Shown: positions 32,262 through 39,025 of the stretch, piece by piece
Layout of the letters: every line of letters starts with the position of its first letter
How positions within the stretch are numbered: position 1 is the first letter of the stretch
Source: Anaerolineae bacterium
GTDB taxonomy: Bacteria; Chloroflexota; Anaerolineae; Aggregatilineales; UBA3940
Direction of reading: 5' to 3'
Assembly (NCBI GenBank): GCA_016926255.1
Contig: JAFGOY010000014.1
Coordinates: forward strand, 1 to 39,025
DNA: 39,025 bases
Position numbers and translations under genes: made by a program
The notes under the pieces: generated by a model
What the model saw: the letters and a program-made list of their open reading frames with translations, nothing else
Told to the model about the DNA's origin: nothing
Database searches by the model: none

Positions 32262-32497
32262 GATTAGTTTCCTCCTGTAGAATGTTGAACACTGATAGTA
32301 TATCGCTGCTTTGCCGATCAACGAGCATTGACGGCCACCCAGAACGCATACCTATCTTTTACCCTCCTTTCCGCCGATTCTGGTAGCGGTTCCACCCGGA
32401 CGATGTATACTCAACCCCGGATAAATAACAGTGATGAGTAAATACCACCACCTGCCCCCTGATCTACCACCAATGGCCGATCACAGAAGAAACCCCA

Positions 32498-32524
32498 TAC
32501 AGTATCATGTAATTTGATACTGTA
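32498..32524 (+). promoter_or_regulatory. Perfect inverted repeat abutting the MFS ribosome-binding site
   Basis: TACAGTATCA-TGTAATT-TGATACTGTA: perfect 10-bp arms, 7-bp centre. The right arm runs directly into AAGGAAGG, the MFS SD. It could be a repressor operator or an mRNA hairpin controlling access to the SD. The remaining ~235 bp to the divergent PLP-enzyme start show no clear -35/-10 pair; a weak TTGATC...TACTAT lies on the minus strand near 32315-32300. Confidence 0.65.
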
Positions 32525-32537
32525 AGGAAGGAACACC

Positions 32538-33719
32538 ATGAATACAATCACGACCGGACAAACAACTACGACATCGAACAGGCTCCGGGTTGCAGTTGGC
32601 TACTTTCTCACCTTTATGTCGCTGGGCGTCGTCGCCGCTTCATTAGGCCCGGCGCTCCCGACCCTGGCCGAACGAACCGGCGTCGGATTTGCTCAGATCA
32701 GCATCCTGCTCACCGCCCGCTCGATTGGATACATGGTCGGTTCGCCGCTGGCGGGCCGTCTCTTAGACCGTGTCAAACCTCACGCCGTGATGATCGTCGG
32801 TTTAGTCGTGATGATCGCCACGATGCTCGCCGTCCCGGAAATCCCGATCCTGTGGATACTGGTCGCCATTCTCGTGCTGATGGGGATCGCCGAGTCCGCC
32901 GCCGATGTGGGGGGCAACACCCTGCTGTCCTGGCTGTACCGTGAAGATGTCGGCCCGTTTATGAACGCGCTCCACTTCTGCTGGGGAATCGGCAACGTCA
33001 TCGCCCCGGCTATCATGGTTCAGGCATTCCTGCTCGGCGGTGATCTCCGCTGGGCATTCATCGCCCTGTCGGTGCTGATCCTCCCGCCCATCCTCTGGAT
33101 CATGTTCCAGCCCGCACCGGTCAACCCGCGCCCGGTCACCGTGGAAGACAGCCAGCCGATCAACTGGCTGCCGGTGGGCCTGTTCACCGCCTTTCTGCTT
33201 CTCTATGTTGGCCTCGAAATCAACTTCGGTTCCTGGATATTTACCTACGCCGTCGAGCGTGGCTTCGCCGATGAAACGGCAGGCTTGCTCAATTCGGCTT
33301 ACTGGGGCGCGTTTACTGTGGGCCGCCTGTTGTCGATCCCGCTGGCGAGCAAGCTCAGGCCGTCGCAGTTGATTCAGAGTGAACTGGTGCTGGCCGCGAT
33401 CAGCCTCGCGGTGATGACCCTCTGGCAGGATGCGCCCATCGCCCTGTGGATCGGTACCATTGGGCTGGGCTTTTCACTCTCGGCCATCTTCCCGACCACG
33501 ATCTCCCTCGCTGAAAGGCGAATAGGCATCTCCGGCAAGATCACCGGGATATTCATGGCCGGGGCTGGCCTCGGTGGGCTGATCCTTCCCCTGGCCATCG
33601 GATATGGCATCGAGAGCGTCGGCCCGCAGGCGTTTATCTACATCATGCTGACGATTCTCGCCCTGCTGCTGATCGTCTACCGGGTCGTGCTGAGGGTAGC
33701 AAAAACCCCGGCGGAATAA
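32538..33719 (+). CDS. MFS transporter
   Basis: A 393-residue integral membrane protein with about twelve hydrophobic helices in two halves. The first intracellular loop carries the MFS motif A-like GYMVGSPLAGRLLDRVKPH between helices 2 and 3; the second half has GAFTVGRLLSIPLASKLRPS. The overall pattern, an N-terminal RVAVGYFLTFMSLGVVAASL followed by a long helix-rich core, resembles FucP/sugar-type or multidrug MFS members; the substrate cannot be told. SD AAGGAAGG is well placed before ATG 32538. It is preceded by a perfect dyad, so its expression is probably controlled. A link with the MerR regulator 1.7 kb away is possible but their dyads differ. Confidence 0.92.
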   Translation: MNTITTGQTTTTSNRLRVAVGYFLTFMSLGVVAASLGPALPTLAERTGVGFAQISILLTARSIGYMVGSPLAGRLLDRVKPHAVMIVGLVVMIATMLAVPEIPILWILVAILVLMGIAESAADVGGNTLLSWLYREDVGPFMNALHFCWGIGNVIAPAIMVQAFLLGGDLRWAFIALSVLILPPILWIMFQPAPVNPRPVTVEDSQPINWLPVGLFTAFLLLYVGLEINFGSWIFTYAVERGFADETAGLLNSAYWGAFTVGRLLSIPLASKLRPSQLIQSELVLAAISLAVMTLWQDAPIALWIGTIGLGFSLSAIFPTTISLAERRIGISGKITGIFMAGAGLGGLILPLAIGYGIESVGPQAFIYIMLTILALLLIVYRVVLRVAKTPAE

Positions 33720-33800
33720 TCCGCCTCGCCCATAGTCAAACTATAACGATTGAAGCCTCCGTGTGGATTTCAGTCGGGGAATTAATTCGATCCGCCGGTA

Positions 33801-33822
33801 GGGGCAGGGCTGGTCCCTGCCC
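33801..33822. repeat. GTAGGGGC-type palindromic repeat, copy 4
   Basis: CGGTAGGGGCAGGG, stem GGGCAGGG-CTGGT-CCCTGCCC (33802-33822), then GCCAGTCG, the flank seen after copy 2. It lies in the 297-bp gap after the MFS gene, which otherwise holds only the next repeat. Confidence 0.7.
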
Positions 33823-33869
33823 GCCAGTCGTCCAGTTTATCGATTCGTTACTTACGATTCGTGCCCCAC

Positions 33870-33938
33870 CTGCCCCCTTGGGGGAAGTGGCGAACTGAGG
33901 TTCGTGTGCGAACCGAAGATTCGTCGAAGGGGGTAATC
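33870..33938. repeat. CCCCC/GGGGG bipartite hairpin repeat, copy 5
   Basis: Stem CCCCC-TT-GGGGG (33873-33884), AAGTGG, a nested second stem GGTTCG-TGTG-CGAACC (33899-33914) within outer CGAA...TTCG, then TCGAAGGGGGTAATCTCC. Upstream of the membrane-protein gene cluster. Confidence 0.8.
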
Positions 33939-34016
33939 TCCCTCCCTCCGCTTTTCGATTTCCCACCCGGCGAGTATCATATCTCAAAACATCACCACCT
34001 GGGACGGGAGTGACAC

Positions 34017-34862
34017 ATGTTCAAACACTGGACCGATAACCCGATCTACGCGCGGCTGAAAAAGGCCGATAAACCCTGCGTCAAACCAGCAATGTGGATC
34101 ACTGGCATTATCGGCCTCGCCGGGTTGATCTATAGCATCTGGCTGCTGATCACTATCTCAGGCCTGGGCAATACATCGTCGGCCATCACTTCGATTATCA
34201 GAAGCATTCTCTCGACCATCACCTGGCTGCTGATACTGGTCATTCCGCTGATTGTCGCCATCACCGGCATTACCCTGACCGGCAAAGACATCAACAGCGA
34301 GTCCTACCAACTGGTCAGGATGACCGGGCTGTCGAACAAAACGCTGATACGGGGATATGCGCTGGCCGCCTGCCACCGGCAGCGGGTACTGATCGCGTTG
34401 GTCGCTGCCCTGTCGCCAACATCAGCGCTGCTGAACCTGCTGATTGAGGATTGGCCGGTTGCGCTGTGGCTGGCGATCCCAGCGGTACTGTTTGAAACAA
34501 TACAAAATCTGGCGCTTATCGTCATCATAACCTTTGCCGCAACCGGGCTGGCTCTGAAGCTGAAACGACCGGCGGTATCAATCGGAATCGTGCTGGGCAT
34601 CAGGCTGCTTTTCGGGCTGATTATCGCCCTGACACTTACAATGGCCTCCTTTCTCCTTGCCTTTCTGATGACCTGGCGAGCAGCCGGTAATTATGATGCT
34701 CTTTCCCGGCAGAGCGATATCTTCATGCTGATGGTCGTCCCCTGTACAAATGTCCTGCTGGCTCTGATACTGGCCGGAATCGCGTTATGGCTGATGCGGG
34801 ACAATCAGGCAGGCAGCAGCACTCAACAAGGAAGCGACCATGTTCAACCACTGGAACGATAA
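34017..34862 (+). CDS. Six-helix membrane protein, tandem paralogue A
   Basis: 281 residues. It starts MFKHWTDNPIYARLKKADK, then hydrophobic segments near 26-45 and 63-88, a conserved cytoplasmic-type loop (GKDINSESYQLVRMTGLSNK, then RGYALAACHRQRVL), and four more segments (~120-140, 146-175, 183-215, 243-262). The six-helix plan with a polar loop after helix 2 resembles ABC-2 transporter permeases, whose coupling loop sits there and often reads ..E.YELL..TPLS...I..GK. I therefore suspect an ABC-2-like permease, but no ATPase gene is in the window. The last 23 bp overlap paralogue B in another frame; the stop TAA lies inside B's codons for Asp-Asn. It is the most divergent of the three (K/R in place of B and C's A/K). 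Confidence 0.8.
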   Translation: MFKHWTDNPIYARLKKADKPCVKPAMWITGIIGLAGLIYSIWLLITISGLGNTSSAITSIIRSILSTITWLLILVIPLIVAITGITLTGKDINSESYQLVRMTGLSNKTLIRGYALAACHRQRVLIALVAALSPTSALLNLLIEDWPVALWLAIPAVLFETIQNLALIVIITFAATGLALKLKRPAVSIGIVLGIRLLFGLIIALTLTMASFLLAFLMTWRAAGNYDALSRQSDIFMLMVVPCTNVLLALILAGIALWLMRDNQAGSSTQQGSDHVQPLER

Positions 34863-35706
34863 CCCGATCTACGCCCGGCTGGCGAAAAAGGACAGCGCCT
34901 TCGTCAAACCCGTCTTCTGGATCGCCGGAATCGCCGGAGTCGCCGGGCTGATTATCTCCGCGTGGCACCTTTACGGTGTGATTGCCAACAACGCCACTTT
35001 ATCTGCGGGCGTTCTCCTTACCGCGTTTGTTGCCTGGCTGCTGATGGCAAGCGCCCCGGTCGCCGTCGCATTGACCGCCGCCACATTGACTGGCAGCGAC
35101 ATCGACAGTGAGGCGTATCAACTGGTGAAGATCACCGGCCTCTCGCGGCGAACCATCGCTAGAGGCTACCTGTTCGCCGCCTTCCGCCGACGACGCCTCC
35201 TCCTCACGCTGACCGTCGCCCTGGTACCCACCGCCATCGTCGGGATGCTGGCATCACTCCTTTCGACGGCCTACTCCCAGCCCTATTCGAACCCGGCTCC
35301 TCCCTCCATCGATATCGTGCTGCCCGATGTAACCCGCACCGTCACCATTCTATCCGCCTATGCGATTGGCTTCCTTGCCCTGACTATCATCCTCGGCGCA
35401 CTGAGCGTTGGATTGGCACTCTGGTGGAAAAAACAGGCGGCGACAGTCGCGGTTTCGGCCACCCTGTCGATTGTCGTCGTTCTGGTGGCGATCCTCAGCA
35501 TCCTCACACTGATCGGCGGCCCGGTAGCAAGTGGCACACTTTATTCGGAACTCACTTCGGCCCCCACCGAAATCTGGATCAGCGTTGGGGCCTGCGCCCT
35601 CCTGCCGACAACTCTCGCCGGACTATCTCTCTGGCTGATACGCATGGATAATACCACCACGACTAATCAAACAGGAGCCGATCATGTTCAAACACTGGAT
35701 GGATAA
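34840..35706 (+). CDS. Six-helix membrane protein, tandem paralogue B
   Basis: 288 residues, starting MFNHWNDNPIYARLAKKDSA. The N-terminal 60 residues are almost the same as in paralogue C (FVKPVFWIAGIAGVAGLII). Six hydrophobic segments, and the loop GSDIDSEAYQLVKITGLSRR followed by RGYLFAAFRRRRLLL. The start codon lies inside the end of A (23-nt overlap, +1 frame), with its SD (AAGGAAG) also inside A, so translation is probably coupled. Its own end overlaps C in the same way. Its C-terminal tail (TGADHVQTLDG) is encoded by the same bases as the SD and start of C, matching A's tail (GSDHVQPLER). Confidence 0.82.
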   Translation: MFNHWNDNPIYARLAKKDSAFVKPVFWIAGIAGVAGLIISAWHLYGVIANNATLSAGVLLTAFVAWLLMASAPVAVALTAATLTGSDIDSEAYQLVKITGLSRRTIARGYLFAAFRRRRLLLTLTVALVPTAIVGMLASLLSTAYSQPYSNPAPPSIDIVLPDVTRTVTILSAYAIGFLALTIILGALSVGLALWWKKQAATVAVSATLSIVVVLVAILSILTLIGGPVASGTLYSELTSAPTEIWISVGACALLPTTLAGLSLWLIRMDNTTTTNQTGADHVQTLDG

Positions 35707-36508
35707 CCCGATCTACACCCGCCTCGCCAAAAAGGACAGCTTCTTCGTCAAACCCGTATTCTGGATCGCCGGAATCGCCGGGGTCGCCGCGCTGATTATC
35801 TCCGCGTGGCACCTTTACAACGTCATCGCCCACAACGCCGAATTCACCCTCGGCATCTTCCTCACGGCGCTTACCGCCTGGTTCTTGATGCTGTCCAGCC
35901 CGGTCGCCGTCGCCCTGACCGCCGCATCAATCGCCGGGGGAGATATCAACAGTGAAGCCTGCCAACTGGTGAAGATCACCGGCCTGTCTCAGCGAACCTT
36001 TGCCCGTGGCTACCTGATGGCCGCCCTCCGTCGCCGGAGACTCCTCCTCGCGCTGACCGTCGCCCTGGCCCCCACCGCCATTGTTGGGATGCTCGGTGCT
36101 ATGCTGTCCATGTCCCACAACCTGGGTTACCTGGTTTATGCCAACCCGAACCAGGTCCCGGTCGCTTTCGTGCCAATGGATGTACTTGGCGTGGCCGCCA
36201 TGTTATCCGCCTATGGGATTGGCTTACTCGCGCTGACTGTCATCCTCGGTGCAATAGGTGTTGGCCTGGTGCTCTGGTGGAAAAAACAGGTCGCCGTTGC
36301 CGCCACGACTGCCCTGTCGACTGGCATGATCATGATCGGGGCTATTGTCATCCTTACGCTGACCGGCCCGCTGGTGGGTGGGATACGCTACTCAGAATTC
36401 CCTTCGCCCCTCAAATCGATAGCGATCACTACCGGGGTCTGTGCCCTGCTGCCAATGGCCCTCGTGGGGCTGTCCCTCTGGCTGATGCGCGCCGACCGGG
36501 ATGAATAA
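35684..36508 (+). CDS. Six-helix membrane protein, tandem paralogue C
   Basis: 274 residues, starting MFKHWMDNPIYTRLAKKDSF. Loop GGDINSEACQLVKITGLSQR followed by RGYLMAALRRRRLLL; later segments end at LVGLSLWLMRADRDE. Close to B, especially the first 150 residues and the LWWKKQ segment before helix 5. Start within B, with SD ACAGGAG before ATG. Unlike A and B it lacks the ~12-residue tail, because no fourth gene follows; the tails of A and B are thus by-products of the overlap. It ends 9 bp before the convergent LRR gene's stop. Confidence 0.82.
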   Translation: MFKHWMDNPIYTRLAKKDSFFVKPVFWIAGIAGVAALIISAWHLYNVIAHNAEFTLGIFLTALTAWFLMLSSPVAVALTAASIAGGDINSEACQLVKITGLSQRTFARGYLMAALRRRRLLLALTVALAPTAIVGMLGAMLSMSHNLGYLVYANPNQVPVAFVPMDVLGVAAMLSAYGIGLLALTVILGAIGVGLVLWWKKQVAVAATTALSTGMIMIGAIVILTLTGPLVGGIRYSEFPSPLKSIAITTGVCALLPMALVGLSLWLMRADRDE

Positions 36509-36517
36509 TCTAGACTC

Positions 36518-37354
36518 CTATTGCCCCTGATCCACCACGTCCGGGCATAGATCATCCGGATCGAGGAACAGGTCGGGCATCTGGCACAATCCGGGCGGAA
36601 TCTCGGTGATCGGATTACCGGCAAAATGCAGGAAACTCAGGTTAAGCTGGCCGATATCCGCAGATAGTTCAGTGATACGATTGTCCCGGATATCCAACCG
36701 TGTCAGGTTCGATAGCTGGCCGATTTCAGACGGCAGCACGGTCAGTTGATTATCCCACAGGTCCAGGTAGGACAGATTCGACAGTTGGCTTACTTCTTCG
36801 GGCAGGGCGGTCAGCCGGTTTTGACTGGCCGCCAGAGTCTCCAGACTCGCCAGCTGCCCGATCTCGGCGGGCAGTTCGGCCAGTTGATTGCCGCTCAGGT
36901 CCAGCACTTCCAGATTGCTCAGCAACCCGATTTCGGACGGCAGTTCGGTGAGTTGATTCTCGTTGAGATACAATCGCCTCAGGGCGGTCAATTGGCCGAT
37001 CTCAGGGGGCAGTTCCGCCAGCTGATTCCGATCCAGGTACAGGTATCTCAGCCCCGTCAGTTCGAAAACCTCGTCGGGCACCTCGCTGATAGCCAGGTTC
37101 GACAATGCGATCTGGCTGACACGCCCCCCGGCACACCTGACGCTTTCCCACGCGCAGGGCTTGCAGACTCCCTGCTCATCTTCCACGATTTCCCCGCCGA
37201 CCGCCCTGTCGATGGCGATCAACGTCTCGTATTCGTCAACCGATAGATAGAGATCGTCCGTCTTCTGGCATCTCGCCCCGACGGAACCACACCCTACCAG
37301 CGAGACCATCAACGCAGTGACCACAATCAATCGTACAAATCGTCTCTTCTTCAT
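36518..37354 (-). CDS. Leucine-rich-repeat lipoprotein, copy 1
   Basis: 278 residues. Signal MKKRRFVRLIVVTALMVSLVGC is typical (20-residue portion MKKRRFVRLIVVTALMVSLV then Gly-Cys), lipobox SLVGC. The N-terminal region before the repeats (EYETLIAIDRAVGG, then CAWESVRCAGGRVSQIAL) resembles the plant LRR N-cap (D-x-ALL...C-x-W-x-GV-x-C...GRV-x-x-L). About eight 23-residue repeats follow, of the L-x-x-L-x-L-x-x-N-x-L-x-x-LP-x-EI-x-x-L type. A C-terminal cap NPITEIPPGLC...DDLC closes the solenoid and is shared by all three LRR proteins here. A binding scaffold outside the cell; ligand unknown. ATG 37354 overlaps the upstream LRR gene's stop (ATGA). Confidence 0.9.
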   Translation of the reverse strand: MKKRRFVRLIVVTALMVSLVGCGSVGARCQKTDDLYLSVDEYETLIAIDRAVGGEIVEDEQGVCKPCAWESVRCAGGRVSQIALSNLAISEVPDEVFELTGLRYLYLDRNQLAELPPEIGQLTALRRLYLNENQLTELPSEIGLLSNLEVLDLSGNQLAELPAEIGQLASLETLAASQNRLTALPEEVSQLSNLSYLDLWDNQLTVLPSEIGQLSNLTRLDIRDNRITELSADIGQLNLSFLHFAGNPITEIPPGLCQMPDLFLDPDDLCPDVVDQGQ

Positions 37355-38166
37355 TGATCCTCACACAACCCCGCCGGATCGATTCGCAGATCGGGCATCG
37401 CGCAGATTTCCGGCGGAATCTCGGTGATCGGGTTGCCGGTGACGTTGATGTATTCCAGATCGGGCATCTGGCTGATTTCGGAGGGAAGTTCGGTAAGCAG
37501 ATTTCCACCGAGATACAAATGGGTCAAACTTTGTAACTGCTCGATTTCGGGCGGGAGTTCAGTTAACTCATTGTCACTGAGAAACAGAACCTGCAAGTCT
37601 GACATCTCGACAACTGCAGGGGGCAGTGCCGTTAAGTTGTTTTCGCTGAGGCCCAGGTGTGTCAAACCTGACAACTGGCTAAATTCGGCAGGCAGATCGG
37701 TAAGTCGATTGTCCCTCAGATACAGAATCTGCAAATGGCTCAGACAACTCACTTCAATGGGCAGTTCAGTCAGCCGGTTTCCAACGAGATTCAACAATAC
37801 CAGTTCTTTCAGTTGAGCAATCTCAGGAGGCACCCGGCTGATACCCTGTTGACGTATGCCCAGATCAACAATGTGCCCGCCTGAACAATTGGCATATGTA
37901 AAAGCTCGCCCTGTGAAAGCACAGGGCGATGGGACATACCTGCACGGCCACACTCCGGTTGCTGAGATGAATGACGTCCCCGCAGCTTTATCAATCGCCA
38001 CAAGCGCGTCATACTCGCTCGTCGGTATCCCGATATTCGACTGTCCGCTGTACTTCGCCTGACAGCTTGCCACTGCCGCTTTGGGCGTCCAGCCGCTCGC
38101 GCACCCCGCCAGCCCGACTATCAGCGCGGTGACGATACCCAGCGGCACGAATCGCCTCTTCATCAT
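37351..38166 (-). CDS. Leucine-rich-repeat lipoprotein, copy 2
   Basis: 271 residues, signal MMKRRFVPLGIVTALIVGLA then Gly-Cys (lipobox GLAGC). N-cap-like region: EYDALVAIDKAAG, then two cysteine-containing stretches (PCRYVPSPCAF, YANCSGGHIVDLGI). About seven LRRs (NRLTELPIEV, DNRLTDLPAEF, ENNLTALPPAV, DNELTELPPEI, GNLLTELPSEI) and the C-cap NPITEIPPEIC...AGLC. The stop overlaps the start of copy 1 by four bases, so these two form one translationally coupled unit. The start ATG 38166 (or 38163) lacks a strong SD but gives a perfect lipoprotein signal. Confidence 0.9.
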   Translation of the reverse strand: MMKRRFVPLGIVTALIVGLAGCASGWTPKAAVASCQAKYSGQSNIGIPTSEYDALVAIDKAAGTSFISATGVWPCRYVPSPCAFTGRAFTYANCSGGHIVDLGIRQQGISRVPPEIAQLKELVLLNLVGNRLTELPIEVSCLSHLQILYLRDNRLTDLPAEFSQLSGLTHLGLSENNLTALPPAVVEMSDLQVLFLSDNELTELPPEIEQLQSLTHLYLGGNLLTELPSEISQMPDLEYINVTGNPITEIPPEICAMPDLRIDPAGLCEDQ

Positions 38167-38258
38167 TCCCCCTCACACAACCCACCCTTGATCTTGATTC
38201 TATCACGTACGGGCAACTCTCGCGGTCGCCCTCACCTCGATCTCGATTCCGTCCCGTA

Positions 38259-38280
38259 CGGGCATAGCATGCTATGCCCG
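38259..38280. repeat. 22-bp perfect palindrome in the LRR spacer
   Basis: CGGGCATAGCA followed by its exact complement TGCTATGCCCG. The segment before it, CTCGATTCCGTCCCGTACGGG, is an imperfect second copy of CTTGATTCTATCACGTACGGG about 60 bp upstream (near 38196-38216). It fills the 123-bp gap between LRR copies 2 and 3. Confidence 0.65.
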
Positions 38281-38289
38281 CGCAGTTCC

Positions 38290-39025
38290 TCACTCCTCAC
38301 ACAACCCCGCTGGCTCAACTATAAGTCCCGGTTTTTGGCAGACTTCATGTGGAAGTTTCGTGATTGGGTTGCCAAGAAGCCCCAAAATAGTCAGGTCGGG
38401 AATTTGGCCAACCTCTGGTGGAAGTTCGGTCAATTGATTGTAATTAAGAAATAAGTAATCAAGATTTACCAGTTGCTCGATTTCTGGAGGTAGTTCCGTT
38501 AAATTGTTTCCTTCAAGATACAACCTATCTAATTCTGATAAACAGATCAATTCGGAAGGCAGTTCATGCAACTTGTTATCTTCAATCCAGAGAACCTGCA
38601 AACCTGCCAGTTGCTCAAACTCAGTTGGCAGTCCAGTCAGTTGGTTTCCACCAACATACATGACATTCAAGTTTGTTAGTTGCCCTATTTCAGGGGGAAG
38701 TTCAGTTAGCTGGTTTCCGCTGATATCCAATATTCTCAACTTTGGAAGTTGACATATCTCAGGTGTGAGTTCCGTCAGGCGGTTCCCCATAAGATGCAAA
38801 TAGATAAGGTTTGACAGTTGTCCAATTGAAGGAGAAAGTACAGCCAGTCGATTTACACTAAGGTCCAATGTATCCAGGTTTGATAGATGTCCAATTTCGG
38901 GAGGTAGATCAATCAGATGGTTATTATTCAGATATAACGATTTTGTTGGCGAAGTCCCCGAAGTATACTGGCGGAAAAACGGGAGAAGCCAGCCATGCTC
39001 CAACCGAGCACCAATCACGAGATAC
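38290..39025 (-). CDS. Leucine-rich-repeat protein, copy 3 (5' end missing or beyond the window)
   Basis: About nine LRRs (NNNHLIDLPPEI, SGNQLTELPPEI, GGNQLTGLPTEF, YNQLTELPPEV) and the C-cap NPITKLPHEVC...AGLC shared with copies 1 and 2. No signal peptide or N-cap is seen: before the first repeat the frame reads non-LRR sequence (LLPFFRQYTSGTSPTKS) and stays open to the window edge. An in-frame GTG at 39018 has no SD. G+C is far lower (about 42% in a sampled 60 bp) than in copy 1 (about 67%), and the composition rises again around 38945 where the LRR stops. Either the gene continues outside, or its 5' part was replaced and this is a remnant. Confidence 0.7.
   Translation of the reverse strand, partial: YLVIGARLEHGWLLPFFRQYTSGTSPTKSLYLNNNHLIDLPPEIGHLSNLDTLDLSVNRLAVLSPSIGQLSNLIYLHLMGNRLTELTPEICQLPKLRILDISGNQLTELPPEIGQLTNLNVMYVGGNQLTGLPTEFEQLAGLQVLWIEDNKLHELPSELICLSELDRLYLEGNNLTELPPEIEQLVNLDYLFLNYNQLTELPPEVGQIPDLTILGLLGNPITKLPHEVCQKPGLIVEPAGLCEE
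38943..38969 (+). promoter_or_regulatory. Possible promoter for a plus-strand gene at the window end
   Basis: TTGTTG (38943-38948) and TATACT (38964-38969) with a 15-bp spacer, followed by GGGAGAAG and ATG at 38995. The spacing is short; support is modest. Confidence 0.25.
38995..39025 (+). CDS. Possible start of a plus-strand gene, cut by the window end
   Basis: ATG 38995 has GGGAG 9 nt upstream and a promoter-like pair further up; only MLQPSTNHEI is visible. If real it conflicts with the minus-strand LRR frame and supports the idea that the latter is truncated. Too short to judge alone. Confidence 0.2.
   Translation, partial: MLQPSTNHEI

Noticed and set aside
32262-32537. SAM riboswitch or T-box upstream of the Cys/Met-metabolism enzyme
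   Set aside because: No terminator/antiterminator hairpins or conserved T-box sequence are visible on the minus strand before the GTG start.

Overview
The window looks like a chromosomal segment of a Chloroflexota bacterium, most likely Anaerolineae or a related lineage. This is inferred from style, not from a marker gene: fairly high G+C, GAF/PAS histidine kinases, PknB-type kinase with Thr/Pro-rich linker, many secreted lipoproteins with TPTPT-like spacers, HEAT/TPR/LRR/WD40 repeat proteins, and abundant small palindromic intergenic repeats. I see no rRNA, tRNA, CRISPR array, phage module or complete insertion sequence.

Layout. 1-5.1 kb: two tandem, related histidine kinases; the first is cut by the window start and the second has an N-terminal membrane sensor, three GAF domains and a PAS domain. 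5.1-7.4 kb (minus): a small unknown gene, a PlsC-type acyltransferase and an alpha/alpha-toroid protein. 7.5-12.7 kb (plus): family-4 glycosyltransferase, two paralogous HEAT-repeat proteins, a nucleoside phosphorylase and a second family-4 glycosyltransferase that overlaps it by 4 nt. 12.7-18.3 kb (minus): a Ser/Thr kinase with an extracellular domain, a seven-bladed WD40 lipoprotein with its own terminator, and a GH116 (GBA2-like) glucosidase. 18.3-18.7 kb is a gene-free repeat island holding a MITE-like element inserted in the loop of a palindromic repeat. 18.7-25.9 kb (minus): SDR oxidoreductase, PAS-nucleotide cyclase, membrane-anchored protein, a two-module propeller lipoprotein, a second toroid protein, and a lipoprotein consisting only of the first module of the propeller protein. 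26-29.8 kb (minus): TPR protein, secreted clan-A-like glycoside hydrolase, an AT-rich small gene and a lipoprotein. 30-33.7 kb: MerR/GyrI-like regulator with a textbook MerR promoter, a Cys/Met-metabolism PLP enzyme and a divergent MFS transporter. 34-36.5 kb: three tandem paralogous six-helix membrane proteins, each overlapping the next by 23 nt. 36.5-39 kb (minus): three leucine-rich-repeat genes, two of them translationally overlapping lipoproteins.

How the genes may work together. The segment is dominated by sensing (two histidine kinases, PknB kinase, cyclase, MerR) and by extracytoplasmic protein scaffolds (WD40, propeller and LRR lipoproteins), with carbohydrate genes (two GT4, GH116, a clan-A-like GH). 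The strongest candidates for something undescribed are the three overlapping membrane proteins, which have a conserved loop placed like the coupling loop of ABC-2 permeases; the gene set of shared N-terminal module, toroid and propeller at 21.9-25.9 kb; and the LRR lipoproteins whose N-terminal region resembles the plant LRR N-cap. All functional links beyond family assignment are inference. Start codons were chosen from visible Shine-Dalgarno (SD) sequences where possible.
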